Notes: generated by a model from the letters alone, not told the origin. Positions 1-9,017 are shown, counted from the first letter of the stretch. The stretch: 64,000 bases of DNA from Streptomyces indicus (GCF_900100315.1 NZ_FNFF01000007.1:264750-328749); one strand, 5' to 3'. Numbers and translations are program-made.

Positions 1-991
1 AACGTTCGCCATCGCGGTACTGCCGCAGCTTCGCGTCGAGCCCGAGCAGCTTCCGCAGCGCCATATCCAGCCGCGAGGCACCCTTGGCCCGGCGCTGCTG
101 GAACTTCTCCCTGATCTCCCCCACCGACGGCACGACATCGGGTCCGACACCGTCCATCACGTAGTCCGCGTGCCCTTCGAGCAGGGACATCACGGCGGTC
201 AGCCGGCCGAGGATCTCGCGCTGGGCGGGGGTCTGGACGATCTCCACGAGCGAGCGGCCGCCCTCGCCCTCCTCGTCCTCCGACTTGTTCCCGGCCAGCG
301 CGGAGGCCGCCTCGCGGAAACGTTCGAGCACGGTCATCGGGTCGACCTCGGTCTCGCCGAGGAATGACTGGATCTCGCCCTCGAGGTGGTCGCGCAGCCA
401 GGGCACCCCGGTGAACTGGGTGCGGTGGGTCTCCTCGTGCAGACAGACCCAGAGCCTGAAGTCGTGCGGGTCCACGTCGAGTTCGCGCTCCACGTGGACG
501 ATGTTCGGCGCGACGAGGAGCAGCCGGCCGCCGCCCTCGGCGCTGCCGGGCAGCTCCTTGGTGGGCGGCGCGAAGGTCTCGTACTGGCCGAGGACGCGGG
601 AGGCCAGGAAGCTGAGCAGCATCCCTAGCTCCACGCCGGTGACCTTGCCGCCCACGGCGCCGAGCATCGCGTTGGCCGGGCCGCCGCCGCGCCGCTCGTG
701 CATCTTCTCGAGCAGCGGCTTGAGCACCTCGCGGAAGCCCGCGACGTTGGCCCGCACCCAGCCCGGGCGGTCCACGACGAGGACGGGGGTGTCGTGCACT
801 GCCTCGGTGGCCATCTGCGTGAAGGAACGGACGTGCTCCTCCGAGGACTTGGCGTGCCGGCGCAGCTCCGCGACGATGGCGCGCGCCTCGTCGCGGCTGA
901 CCTCGGGACCTGGCCGCACCAGGCGGGTCGCGGTCGCGACCGCGAGATTCCAGTCGACCATCCCCTGTGCGGCACCGCCGATGCTCGTCAT
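1..991 (-). CDS. DUF2342 zinc-dependent metalloprotease (zincin-like), 3' end outside window
   Basis: The reverse strand reads open from an ATG at 991 to the window edge, about 330 codons, so the C-terminus is missing. The zincin motif HEETH lies near residues 185-189 and a downstream GHADYVMDG block near residue 283 supplies the likely third zinc ligand, the arrangement of the DUF2342 family (sometimes called coenzyme F420 biosynthesis-associated). The family is usually about 370-380 residues, so little is lost. It runs in the same direction as dacB. In actinomycetes this gene commonly sits between dacB and tilS, which fits the order here. The substrate is unknown; membership of the metallopeptidase fold is well supported, the physiological role is not. 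Confidence 0.88.
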   Translation of the reverse strand, partial: MTSIGGAAQGMVDWNLAVATATRLVRPGPEVSRDEARAIVAELRRHAKSSEEHVRSFTQMATEAVHDTPVLVVDRPGWVRANVAGFREVLKPLLEKMHERRGGGPANAMLGAVGGKVTGVELGMLLSFLASRVLGQYETFAPPTKELPGSAEGGGRLLLVAPNIVHVERELDVDPHDFRLWVCLHEETHRTQFTGVPWLRDHLEGEIQSFLGETEVDPMTVLERFREAASALAGNKSEDEEGEGGRSLVEIVQTPAQREILGRLTAVMSLLEGHADYVMDGVGPDVVPSVGEIREKFQQRRAKGASRLDMALRKLLGLDAKLRQYRDGER

Positions 992-1107
992 GCGTCAACC
1001 GTACGTTGTCGACGGGCCGGGCGGTGAGGGTTCGGGACGGGGTGGGTTGTTTCCGGGGGTTCGCCCCTAGGGGCCCGGATGGCGGGGGCGGGTACGGACG
1101 CCCACCC

Positions 1108-2631
1108 TCACCGGCACCCGCAATTCGCCACCGTCGCCGCCAGCCGGTCCAGGGTCGACTGGGCCGCCTGGGGGGCGGCGGTGCCCGAGGCCGTGAAGGC
1201 GAAGAGCAGCAGGCGGCCGTCGGCGTCCACCACCGAGCCGGCCAAGGTGTTGATGCCGGTCAGCGTGCCCGTCTTCGCGCGGACCAGGCCCGTGCCGGGG
1301 GCCGCGCCCTCGGAGTCGTAGCGGTTCTTGAGCGTGCCCGTGAAGCCCGCGACCGGCAGGCCCGTCAGGGCAGAGCGCAGTTCGGGACGGGCCGGGTCAG
1401 CGGCCTTCGCGAGCAGGGCCGTCAGGAGGCGGGAGGTCACGCGGTCGGCGCGGTTCAGGCCGCTGCCGTCGGCGAACCGGGCGCCGTCCACGGGCAGTTG
1501 GAGCTCGCGCAGCCGCTTCTCGACCGCCTTCGCGGCCCCGTCGAAGCTCGCCGGCTCACCGGAAGCGAGGGCCGTCTGGCGGACGAGGGCCTCGGCGATG
1601 TCGTTGTCGCTGTGCGTCAGCATCCGCTCGACCAGCGCCGACAGGGGCGCGGACGCGGTGCTGCCGAGCTCCTCGGCCTTCGGTCCCGCCTTCGACGCCT
1701 GCGGCGCCCCCTCCAGCCGTACGCCTTCCTCGCGCAGCAGGTCCGCGAAGCGCTTCGCGGCCGCCTGTGCCGGGTCGCCGGTGCGCGGGGCCGGGCCGCT
1801 GGTGGAGTCGTCGAGCCGGCCCTCGTCCATCATCAGGGCGCTGACCGGGGCGATGTTCTCGTTCGGGCCGATGGGGTGCAGGGGCGGGCCCGAGTAGAGC
1901 GAGGTGTCGTACGTGAGGCGGATCTTGCCCTCGCGCGAGTGGTCGAGCAGCGACTTCGCGGTGGCCCGGGCGAGTTCGCGCAGGCTGGAGCCGCCCTTCA
2001 CCTCGTCCCTGCCGGTCAGGGTGGGGTCGCCGGCGCCGACGAGGACCACCTCGTTCGCACCGGGGTCCGCGACGGTCTTGGTGACGATGCGGTGGTCGGG
2101 CCCGAGCGCGCTCAGGGCCGCCACGGCCGTGGCGATCTTCGTGGTGGACGCGGGCGTGACGGGGTCGGCCGCTCGGGCCGCGTAGAGCTCCTCGCCGGTC
2201 AGGGCGTCGACCACCGAGGCGGTGCGCAGGCTGCCGAGCGAGCGGTCCTTCAGGAGCGGGTCGAGGACGTCGGCGAGGGCGCTCTTCGTCGGTGCGGGCG
2301 CCGAGCCCTGCGGGCCGCCGAGCGCGGACAGGACGTCCGGAGCGAGGGGTGCGGCGGCGGGCCTGCGGCCGTCGCGGCCGTGATCTGCGCCACCTGCGGC
2401 TTCCCGCGATGCGGCCCGGGCCCGCTCGGCCGTACGCTGGCCTGAGTCCCAGGGACCGGCCGCGGTCACCACCACGGCCGAGAGCACCACACCGAACGTG
2501 GCGGCGGCGGCCGTGAACTGCCAGGTCTTCAGCGGTCCGCGCCGCCGAACGGACCGGGGCGGCTGCGGCCTCGACGGCTCGGAGAGCTCGGCATCCTCTG
2601 CGAGCTCCGGGTCCTTGAGCTCGGGCACCAC
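1108..2631 (-). CDS. dacB: D-alanyl-D-alanine carboxypeptidase/endopeptidase (PBP4, DacB type)
   Basis: Class C penicillin-binding protein that trims or cleaves peptidoglycan cross-links outside the membrane. All three active-site motifs are visible: STTK near residues 162-165, SDN near 341-343 and KTG near 453-455. A membrane segment near residues 40-58 after a basic cytoplasmic stretch suggests an N-terminal anchor rather than a cleaved signal. I chose the GTG at 2631 because AAAGGGG stands 7 bases upstream; an in-frame GTG at 2673 would add 14 residues but has no ribosome-binding site. It is divergent from ppa across an A+T-richer gap. The product would be 507 residues, within the range of actinobacterial PBP4 proteins. 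Confidence 0.93.
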   Translation of the reverse strand: MVPELKDPELAEDAELSEPSRPQPPRSVRRRGPLKTWQFTAAAATFGVVLSAVVVTAAGPWDSGQRTAERARAASREAAGGADHGRDGRRPAAAPLAPDVLSALGGPQGSAPAPTKSALADVLDPLLKDRSLGSLRTASVVDALTGEELYAARAADPVTPASTTKIATAVAALSALGPDHRIVTKTVADPGANEVVLVGAGDPTLTGRDEVKGGSSLRELARATAKSLLDHSREGKIRLTYDTSLYSGPPLHPIGPNENIAPVSALMMDEGRLDDSTSGPAPRTGDPAQAAAKRFADLLREEGVRLEGAPQASKAGPKAEELGSTASAPLSALVERMLTHSDNDIAEALVRQTALASGEPASFDGAAKAVEKRLRELQLPVDGARFADGSGLNRADRVTSRLLTALLAKAADPARPELRSALTGLPVAGFTGTLKNRYDSEGAAPGTGLVRAKTGTLTGINTLAGSVVDADGRLLLFAFTASGTAAPQAAQSTLDRLAATVANCGCR

Positions 2632-2722
2632 GGACCAGCCCCTTTCGCGATCACACACCTGCGTGAGGGACACTTAATCACTGCGCATTAACAAGTATGT
2701 GTTGATCATGGAGGAGACACCG

Positions 2723-3211
2723 GTGGAGTTCGACGTCACGATCGAGATCCCGAAGGGTTCGCGTAACAAGTACGAGGTGGACCACGAGACCGGTCGTATC
2801 CGTCTGGACCGTCGTCTGTTCACCTCGACCAGCTACCCGGCGGACTACGGCTTCGTCGAGGACACCCTGGGCGAGGACGGCGACCCGCTGGACGCGCTCG
2901 TCATCCTGGACGAGCCGACCTTCCCCGGCTGCCTCATCAAGTGCCGCGCGATCGGCATGTTCCGCATGACCGACGAGGCGGGCGGCGACGACAAGCTGCT
3001 CTGCGTCCCGGCCTCGGACCCGCGCGTGGAGCACCTGCGCGACATCCACCACGTCTCCGAGTTCGACCGCCTGGAGATCCAGCACTTCTTCGAGGTCTAC
3101 AAGGACCTGGAGCCCGGCAAGTCCGTCGAGGGCGCGAACTGGGTCGGCCGCACCGAGGCCGAGGCCGAGATCGTCCGCTCCTACGAGCGCTTCAAGACCG
3201 AGGGTCACTGA
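2723..3211 (+). CDS. ppa: inorganic pyrophosphatase
   Basis: Soluble family I pyrophosphatase that hydrolyses PPi to two phosphates and pulls biosynthetic reactions forward. The signature DGDPLDA, preceded by PADYGF, carries the metal-binding aspartates. Start is the GTG at 2723, with GGAGGAGA 5-6 bases upstream, giving 162 residues beginning M-E-F-D-V-T-I-E, the usual length of bacterial enzymes. An upstream in-frame TTG near 2699 is less likely. It is followed by a strong hairpin at 3248-3288 and appears monocistronic, divergent from dacB. Confidence 0.96.
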   Translation: MEFDVTIEIPKGSRNKYEVDHETGRIRLDRRLFTSTSYPADYGFVEDTLGEDGDPLDALVILDEPTFPGCLIKCRAIGMFRMTDEAGGDDKLLCVPASDPRVEHLRDIHHVSEFDRLEIQHFFEVYKDLEPGKSVEGANWVGRTEAEAEIVRSYERFKTEGH

Positions 3212-3247
3212 CCCCTCGGCTCACCGAGCCATTTCGCGGTCGCGGCG

Positions 3248-3288
3248 ACGGGCCGCCCGCTTCCCGGTCAGGGGAACGGGCGGCCCGT
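3248..3288 (+). terminator. hairpin terminator after ppa
   Basis: A 12-bp arm (ACGGGCCGCCCG) pairs with its exact complement at 3277-3288, with extra pairing of TTCCC inside. There is no T-run, as is common for Streptomyces terminators. It lies 37 bases after the ppa stop. Confidence 0.7.
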
Positions 3289-3453
3289 TCGCGTGTGCCC
3301 GCGGGGGTGCGGGCGCCGCCCCCTCGGGGTGTACGGGCGCCGCTCCCGGTTACCGGGAAGATCGCGTGCGGATACGGAAGGGGCCGGTGCGCCGGTTCGA
3401 GTATCCGTACGCATACTGGGCGTATTGGCCGTGCCGATGATGGAGAAGAGGGC

Positions 3454-5082
3454 GTGACGGAACCGGAGGCCGAGGACCGCAAGCCGGTATCGGACGAGGC
3501 GCGCAGCGCCTTCGCACCCGTGGGCGGGATCGAGGCGCCGCCGGTGCCCGAGGTCGACCAGCCGACCTCGGAGTTCACCATCCCGGAAGGCCTCAGACTG
3601 CCGCCCGCCCCGGACGCGGACAGTTCGGCGTTCTCGGCGCCGCACACCTACCACCACGGGGCCTTCACACCGGCCGAGGGCATCCCCAAGGTGCGGCTCA
3701 CCAAGGACGCGCCCTGGCAGGACCGGATGCGCACCATGCTGCGCACCCCGGTGGCGGACCGGCCCGCGCCCGAGCCCACGCAGAAGCACGAGGACGAGGG
3801 TCCGGCCGTGCCGCGCGTGCTCGACCTGACGCTGCGTATCGGGGAGCTGCTGCTCGCCGGCGGCGAGGGGGCCGAGGACGTGGAGGCCGCGATGTTCGCG
3901 GTCTGCCGCTCCTACGGGCTCGACCGCTGCGAGCCGAACGTCACCTTCACGCTGCTGTCCATCTCGTACCAGCCCTCACTGGTGGACGACCCCGTGACGG
4001 CCTCGCGGACGGTGCGGCGGCGCGGCACCGACTACACGCGTCTGCAGGCCGTCTACCACCTGGTCGACGACATCAGCGCCGAGGAGATCGACGTCTCCCT
4101 GGAGGAGGCGTACCGCACGCTCGCGCAGATCCGCCGTAACCGGCACCCGTATCCGGGCTGGGCGCTGACCCTGGCGAGCGGGCTGCTCGCGGGGGCGGCC
4201 TCCGTGCTCGTGGGCGGTGACACCCTGGTGTTCATCGCGGCGATGGCGGGCGCCATGCTCGGCGACCGACTGGCGTGGCTGTGCGCCGGGCGCGGGCTGC
4301 CGGAGTTCTACCAGTTCGTGGTGGCCGCGATGCCGCCGGCCGCGATGGGCGTGGCCTTCACGCTCAGCCATACGGCGAACCTCAGCGGCTCCGCGGTGAT
4401 CACCGGTGGGCTGTTCGCGCTGCTGCCCGGGCGGGCGCTCGTGGCGGGTGTGCAGGACGGTCTGACCGGCTACTACATCACCGCATCGGCCCGGCTCCTG
4501 GAGGTCATGTACTTCTTCGTGGCCATCGTGGTCGGCGTGCTGAGCGTGCTGTATCTGGGCGTGCAGCTGGGGGCGCAGCTCGATCCCGACCAGACGGTCC
4601 GGATCACCGAGCGGCCGGTGATCCAGATCCTGGCGTCGATGGCGCTGTGCCTGACCTTCGCGATCCTGCTTCAGCAGGAGCGGGCCTCGGTGCTCGTGGT
4701 CACGCTCAACGGCGGGGTGGCCTGGGTGATCTACGGGGCGCTGCACTACGCGGGCGACATCTCGCCGGTGGCCTCGACCGCGGTGGCGGCCGGAGTGGTG
4801 GGTCTGTTTGGACAGCTCTTCTCGCGCTACCGGTTCTCGTCCGCGCTGCCGTACATCACGGCGGCGATCGGGCCGCTGCTGCCTGGTTCTTCCACGTATT
4901 TCGGTGTGCTGTCGATCGCCCAGGACGATGTGCAGGGCGGGCTCGGGTTCCTCACCCGCGCGGCGGCCACGGCGATGGCGATCGCGATCGGCGTGAACCT
5001 CGGAAGCGAGATCTCGCGGCTGCTGCTGCGGGTGCCGGGGGCGGCCGGCCGGCGGGCGGCGAAGCGCACGCGCGGCTTCTGA
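3454..5082 (+). CDS. threonine/serine exporter family membrane protein (ThrE-like)
   Basis: 542 residues. The first ~110 residues are Pro/Glu-rich and soluble. Then comes a ThrE domain (DUF1212-like) of about 140 residues containing LTLRIGELLLAGGEGAEDVE, the region that gives this family its hydrolase-like soluble part, followed by about ten hydrophobic segments between roughly residue 240 and the end, where the second half resembles the DUF3815 partner domain. The family exports threonine and serine by proton-coupled transport. Start is the GTG at 3454 with GATGGAGAAGAGG upstream. The gene stands alone between ppa and the opposing DedA gene. Its stop codon lies inside a tandem repeat at 5064-5136. 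Confidence 0.88.
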   Translation: MTEPEAEDRKPVSDEARSAFAPVGGIEAPPVPEVDQPTSEFTIPEGLRLPPAPDADSSAFSAPHTYHHGAFTPAEGIPKVRLTKDAPWQDRMRTMLRTPVADRPAPEPTQKHEDEGPAVPRVLDLTLRIGELLLAGGEGAEDVEAAMFAVCRSYGLDRCEPNVTFTLLSISYQPSLVDDPVTASRTVRRRGTDYTRLQAVYHLVDDISAEEIDVSLEEAYRTLAQIRRNRHPYPGWALTLASGLLAGAASVLVGGDTLVFIAAMAGAMLGDRLAWLCAGRGLPEFYQFVVAAMPPAAMGVAFTLSHTANLSGSAVITGGLFALLPGRALVAGVQDGLTGYYITASARLLEVMYFFVAIVVGVLSVLYLGVQLGAQLDPDQTVRITERPVIQILASMALCLTFAILLQQERASVLVVTLNGGVAWVIYGALHYAGDISPVASTAVAAGVVGLFGQLFSRYRFSSALPYITAAIGPLLPGSSTYFGVLSIAQDDVQGGLGFLTRAAATAMAIAIGVNLGSEISRLLLRVPGAAGRRAAKRTRGF

Positions 5083-5136
5083 CGCGGCGTGCGCACGGCT
5101 TCCGACGCGGCGTGCGCACGGCTTCCGGCCCCGCGT
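5064..5136. repeat. tandem repeat spanning the exporter stop codon
   Basis: Three units (27, 23 and 23 bp) of the form GCGCACGGCTTC-YGACGCGGCGT. The first unit contains the last codons and the TGA of the exporter gene; the other two are non-coding copies. Confidence 0.85.
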
Positions 5137-5171
5137 GTGCGGGCGGCTCCACCGCCGCCCGCCGCCCGGTG

Positions 5172-5864
5172 TCAGCGCTTGGCGTGGCGGCCGCGCTGCT
5201 GCGGGGCCACCGCGCCCGCGCCGTCGCCCGCGGCGCCCGCCTTCTTGGACTTCGAGCGGGCGCGCAGGAACTCGATGATGATCGGCACGACCGAGAGCAG
5301 GACGATCCCGATGAGGATCATCTCGATGTTCTCGTGGACGAAGTCGACCTTGCCGAGCGCGGCGCCGAGCAGGGTGACGCCCACGCCCCAGAGGATGCCG
5401 CCGATGATGTTGAAGGTGATGAACGAGCGGTAGTTCATCCGGCTCACGCCCGCGATGATCGGCGTGAAGGTGCGCACGATCGGCACGAAGCGGGCCAGGA
5501 CCAGGGACTTCGGGCCGTACTTCTCGAAGAACTCGTGCGCCTTCGTCACGTTCTCCTGCTTGAAGAACTTCGAGTCCGGGCGGTTGAAGAGCGCGGGCCC
5601 GACCTTGCGGCCGAAGAGGTAACCCACCTGGTCGCCGACGATCGCGGCGATCGCAATCAGGGTGCAGACCAGCCACAGCGGATAGTCGAGCTGGTTGGTC
5701 GTGACCAGCAGGCCCGTGGTGAACAGGAGCGAGTCGCCCGGCAGGAAGAAGCCGATGAGCAGGCCGGACTCGGCGAAGACGATGAGCAGCAGGCCGTAGA
5801 GCCCGAACTCGTTGAGCAGAAAGTCCGGATCGAGCCAGCTCGGTCCGAGCGCAAGCGTCGTCAT
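5172..5864 (-). CDS. DedA/SNARE-associated family membrane protein
   Basis: 230 residues with about five hydrophobic segments. The family blocks FFLPGDSLLF and RFVPIVRTFTPIIAG followed by MNYRSF are present; DedA proteins are linked to lipid-carrier (undecaprenyl phosphate, PE) translocation and membrane potential, so a lipid-flipping role is the best family-level guess. The tail is basic (ends RGRHAKR). I chose the ATG at 5864; AGGAG lies 11 bases upstream, and the adjacent GTG at 5867 is equally possible. An ATG at 5900 would add 12 residues but is unsupported. It is divergent from the YbjQ gene and convergent with the exporter. Confidence 0.88.
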   Translation of the reverse strand: MTTLALGPSWLDPDFLLNEFGLYGLLLIVFAESGLLIGFFLPGDSLLFTTGLLVTTNQLDYPLWLVCTLIAIAAIVGDQVGYLFGRKVGPALFNRPDSKFFKQENVTKAHEFFEKYGPKSLVLARFVPIVRTFTPIIAGVSRMNYRSFITFNIIGGILWGVGVTLLGAALGKVDFVHENIEMILIGIVLLSVVPIIIEFLRARSKSKKAGAAGDGAGAVAPQQRGRHAKR

Positions 5865-6055
5865 CACGGGTCCGGGCTCCTGTGGGGGTGTCGTGGGCAT
5901 GAAAGCGCGCGGCGGGGCGTGGGCCGCCTAAAGCTATCAACGCAGGGAGACAGGGCCAGGTTCCACCGTGGTGCTTCCAGGATGCACCGGGGGCGAAAAG
6001 GGACAAAGCTCTGCAGGTGAGGGGGGTGGGACGGGCGCGAAGGAAGGGTCGGCGG

Positions 6056-6424
6056 ATGGGAATCGAGGAATTCGGCGGCGGCCAGGGGCCGCAGTCCGAC
6101 GTGCTGGTCGTGACGACCAACGACGTACCGGGCTATCAGGTGCAGCAGGTGATCGGCGAGGTCTTCGGGCTCACCGTGCGCTCGCGGCATCTGGGCAGCC
6201 AGATCGGCGCCGGGCTCAAGTCGATGATCGGCGGCGAGCTCAAGGGGCTGACCAAGACGCTGGTCGAGACCCGCAACCAGGCCATGGACCGGCTGGTCGA
6301 GCAGGCCCGCGCCCGGGGCGCCAACGCCGTCCTGATGTTCCGCTTCGACGTGACCGAGGCGCAGGACGTGGGCACCGAGGTGTGCGCGTACGGCACCGCC
6401 GTGGTGATCACGCGGACTGCTTGA
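6056..6424 (+). CDS. YbjQ/UPF0145 family protein
   Basis: 122-residue soluble protein of the YbjQ family, small pentamer-forming proteins annotated as heavy-metal-binding from structure. The conserved core is visible: VVTTNDVPGYQV, a GE.FG segment, RARGANAVLMFRFD, and a closing YGTAVVI strand. Start is the ATG at 6056 with AAGGAAGG about 8 bases upstream; an ATG 13 codons earlier has no site. It is convergent with tipA, with a shared hairpin between. No biochemical function is established. Confidence 0.85.
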   Translation: MGIEEFGGGQGPQSDVLVVTTNDVPGYQVQQVIGEVFGLTVRSRHLGSQIGAGLKSMIGGELKGLTKTLVETRNQAMDRLVEQARARGANAVLMFRFDVTEAQDVGTEVCAYGTAVVITRTA

Positions 6425-6454
6425 GGCGTACGAGGCGTCCGCACGTACATGGCC

Positions 6455-6488
6455 GCGAGGCGCACGACTCCGCTGTCGTGCGCCTCGC
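6455..6488. terminator. bidirectional hairpin between ybjQ-like gene and tipA
   Basis: Perfect 13-bp stem GCGAGGCGCACGA / TCGTGCGCCTCGC with an 8-base loop, placed between two converging stop codons (6424 and 6492), so it can serve both transcripts. Confidence 0.8.
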
Positions 6489-6491
6489 CCG

Positions 6492-6923
6492 CTACATGTG
6501 CCGGAGCGCGTTGGCGATCATCGCCTTGCTCATGTACGCGGCCAGACCCGGCTTGGCCTTGTCGATGTTGTTCGTGAACCGCTCGTCCGCCACGAACATC
6601 TCGCCCAGGCAGCTGTGGATCTCGTGCGTGCACGTGTAGTGGTAGCGGCAGATCTGGAGGCGGTGCTCCTCCGCCATGTCCATCGCGGCCTCCGACTCCG
6701 GGTCCGCCCCCGAGTCGATGAGCGCGATCATCCGCTGCGTCCACTCGTCGGCCTCGGCCTTGATCCGCAGCCAGTCCTCCTTGGTGTAGGAGGCGGTCTT
6801 CCGCTTGGACTCGGCCCAGGCGTCGGTGCCGCCCCAGCGCTGCTCGGCCTCCTCCTCGTACTGCTCGGGGTCGTGCTCGCCGAAGACCTCGAACCGCTCC
6901 TCGGGCGTGAGGTTGATGCCCAT
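6492..6923 (-). CDS. tipA: TipAS: internal in-frame translation product of tipA
   Basis: Second start inside tipA at codon 110 (ATG, 6921-6923), giving 143 residues of drug-binding domain without DNA-binding part. GGAGG stands 8 bases upstream inside the coiled-coil codons, spacing ideal for initiation. In S. lividans this short form is made in excess and sequesters the drug; the same arrangement is seen here in sequence, expression is inferred. Confidence 0.8.
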   Translation of the reverse strand: MGINLTPEERFEVFGEHDPEQYEEEAEQRWGGTDAWAESKRKTASYTKEDWLRIKAEADEWTQRMIALIDSGADPESEAAMDMAEEHRLQICRYHYTCTHEIHSCLGEMFVADERFTNNIDKAKPGLAAYMSKAMIANALRHM

Positions 6924-7250
6924 CTTCTTCGCCTCCATGGCTTGTTCGACGGCCGTGGCCATCTTCTGCAGCTGCTCGATCCGGCCGGACAGCAGCTCGT
7001 GCTGGCGCCGCAGGTGCTCCTGCGGGTCCACACCGGGGTCGTCGAGCAGCACCTTGACCTCGTCGAGCGGGAAGCCCAGCTCGCGGTAGAAGAGGATCTG
7101 CTGCAGCCGGTCGAGGTCCTCGTCGCTGTAGCGCCGGTGGCCCGCGTGGCTGCGCTCGCTCGGGGCGAGCAGGCCGATCTCGTCGTAGTGGTGCAAGGTG
7201 CGCACCGTGACGCCCGCGAGGCCGGCGACATGTCCGACGGAGTAGCTCAT
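6492..7250 (-). CDS. tipA: TipA (TipAL): MerR-family thiopeptide-responsive activator
   Basis: 252 residues. The N-terminal MerR helix-turn-helix (YSVGHVAGLAGVTVRTLHHY) and a coiled coil to about residue 108 are followed by the TipAS drug-recognition domain. TipA binds thiopeptides such as thiostrepton, becomes covalently attached and activates its own promoter. Cys214, the residue reported to form the thiostrepton adduct, is present, with Cys201 and Cys207 nearby. Met110 has its own ribosome-binding site (see TipAS entry). The promoter carries the expected palindrome between widely spaced -35/-10 elements at 7350-7380. The gene is divergent from glutamate decarboxylase. Identification is firm from length, domain order and the conserved cysteine. 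Confidence 0.95.
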   Translation of the reverse strand: MSYSVGHVAGLAGVTVRTLHHYDEIGLLAPSERSHAGHRRYSDEDLDRLQQILFYRELGFPLDEVKVLLDDPGVDPQEHLRRQHELLSGRIEQLQKMATAVEQAMEAKKMGINLTPEERFEVFGEHDPEQYEEEAEQRWGGTDAWAESKRKTASYTKEDWLRIKAEADEWTQRMIALIDSGADPESEAAMDMAEEHRLQICRYHYTCTHEIHSCLGEMFVADERFTNNIDKAKPGLAAYMSKAMIANALRHM

Positions 7251-7349
7251 GGCCGCCGATCCTTTCTGGTCCGTGCCGGCCGGGTGCGTGCGGGTGCCGC
7301 CCGCCTGTCCCGGCCGTTTCGTGCTGTCCGGTTCCCCGGTACGCCTTCA

Positions 7350-7380
7350 CCTTGAGGCCTCACGCAACGTGAGGTGCAAG
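7350..7380 (-). promoter_or_regulatory. tipA promoter and TipAL operator
   Basis: Reading on the minus strand: -35 TTGCAC (7379-7374), a 19-bp spacer, then -10-like CAAGGT. The spacer holds the palindrome CCTCACG-n3-CGTGAGG (7358-7374). Nineteen-bp spacers with a dyad inside are the hallmark of MerR-type promoters, and the dyad closely resembles the known tipA operator. Confidence 0.85.
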
Positions 7381-7505
7381 TCCGCTTTCTCCGGGCGGCT
7401 CCCGGGTTTCCCCGGGCGACTCTCGGGTTTCTCCGAGCACCTCCCGGGCTGATACATCCCGTATGCCCGTTTAGTGTGGCGAGGGGGGCATCCGAGGAGG
7501 CGAGC

Positions 7506-8936
7506 ATGTCCCTGCACCGCGGCGCGGCACCCCACCCTGACGGAGACGGGAGCGAGCTGCGCAGGCTGTCCCTGAACCCCTTCCTCGGGGAGGCCGACCC
7601 GCTGGGCGGGATGACCGAGGCGCCGCCCCGGCACCGGCTGCCGGCCGGCCCGCTGCCGCCGTCGACCGCGTACCAGCTGGTCCACGACGAGCTGATGCTG
7701 GACGGGAACGCCCGCCTCAACCTCGCCACCTTCGTCACCACCTGGATGGAGCCGCAGGCCGGGGTGCTGATGGCGGAGTGCCGGGACAAGAACATGATCG
7801 ACAAGGACGAGTACCCGCGGACCGCCGAGCTGGAGCGGCGCTGCGTGGCGATGCTCGCCGACCTCTGGCACGCGCCCGACCCGATGGCCGCGGTCGGCTG
7901 CTCCACCACCGGGTCCAGCGAGGCCTGCATGCTGGCCGGGATGGCGCTGAAGCGGCGCTGGGCGCAGCGGAACGCCGACCGGTACCCCTCGCGCGAGGCC
8001 CGGCCCAATCTGGTGATGGGCGCGAACGTGCAGGTGTGCTGGGAGAAGTTCTGCAATTTCTGGGAGGTCGAGGCGCGGCTGGTGCCGATGGAGGGCGAAC
8101 GCTTCCATCTGGACTCCGAGTCCGCGGTGGCGCTCTGCGACGAGAACACCATCGGGGTGGTGGCAGTGCTCGGCTCCACCTTCGACGGCTCGTACGAACC
8201 TGTCGCGGACATCTGCGCCGCACTCGACGGGCTCCACGAGCGGACCGGGCTCGACATCCCCGTGCATGTCGACGGGGCCTCGGGCGCGATGATCGCTCCG
8301 TTCCTCGACGAGGACCTGGTGTGGGACTTCCGGCTGCCGCGGGTGGCTTCCATCAACACCTCGGGGCACAAGTACGGGCTGGTCTACCCGGGTGTCGGGT
8401 GGGCGCTGTGGCGCACCGCCGAGCAGCTGCCCGAGGAACTGGTCTTCCGGGTCAACTACTTGGGCGGCGACATGCCCACCTTCGCCCTCAACTTCTCGCG
8501 TCCTGGCGCCCAGGTGGTCGCGCAGTACTACACCTTCCTGCGGCTCGGCCGGGAGGGGTACCGGGCGGTGCAGCAGGCCTCGCGGGATGTTGCGCGCGGG
8601 CTCGCCGAACGGATCGAGGCGATGGGCGACTTCCGGCTGCTCACCCGCGGCGACCAGCTGCCGGTGTTCGCCTTCACGACGGCGCCGGACGTGACGGCGT
8701 ACGACGTCTTCGACGTGTCGCGCCGGCTGCGGGAGCGGGGCTGGCTGGTGCCCGCGTACACCTTCCCGGCGCACCGCGAGGACCTGTCGGTGCTCCGGGT
8801 GGTGTGCCGCAACGGCTTCTCGGCGGACCTGGCCGCGCTCCTGATCGAGGACCTGGGCCGCCTGCTGCCCGAACTGCGGCGCCAGCCGCATCCGTTGGGG
8901 CGCGACGAGTCGAAGGCGACGGCCTTCCACCACTAG
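7506..8936 (+). CDS. glutamate decarboxylase (PLP-dependent)
   Basis: 476 residues, the normal length of GadA/GadB enzymes that convert glutamate to GABA and CO2. Family landmarks run through the chain: PSTAYQLVHDELMLDGN, the STTGSSEACML phosphate-binding stretch, VHVDGASG with the cofactor aspartate, and INTSGHKYGLVYPG whose Lys (near residue 288) forms the Schiff base with PLP. Start is the ATG at 7506 with AGGAGG upstream. No antiporter gene (GadC) is adjacent, so an acid-resistance role is not shown by context. It is divergent from tipA; nothing in the sequence ties it to thiopeptide control. Confidence 0.94.
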   Translation: MSLHRGAAPHPDGDGSELRRLSLNPFLGEADPLGGMTEAPPRHRLPAGPLPPSTAYQLVHDELMLDGNARLNLATFVTTWMEPQAGVLMAECRDKNMIDKDEYPRTAELERRCVAMLADLWHAPDPMAAVGCSTTGSSEACMLAGMALKRRWAQRNADRYPSREARPNLVMGANVQVCWEKFCNFWEVEARLVPMEGERFHLDSESAVALCDENTIGVVAVLGSTFDGSYEPVADICAALDGLHERTGLDIPVHVDGASGAMIAPFLDEDLVWDFRLPRVASINTSGHKYGLVYPGVGWALWRTAEQLPEELVFRVNYLGGDMPTFALNFSRPGAQVVAQYYTFLRLGREGYRAVQQASRDVARGLAERIEAMGDFRLLTRGDQLPVFAFTTAPDVTAYDVFDVSRRLRERGWLVPAYTFPAHREDLSVLRVVCRNGFSADLAALLIEDLGRLLPELRRQPHPLGRDESKATAFHH

Positions 8937-9017
8937 CGGGCCGGTGGCACGCCGGGCCGGCCCGCGTCGGACCGGCCCGCCGCCTTCACCTTCCGCCTCA
9001 CTGCGGCGGTCCGGGTT

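Noticed and set aside
2674..2722. Specific -10/-35 assignments in the dacB-ppa gap
   Set aside because: The region is A+T-rich and surely holds promoters, but TTAATC/TATGTG and similar pairs are too weak to call.
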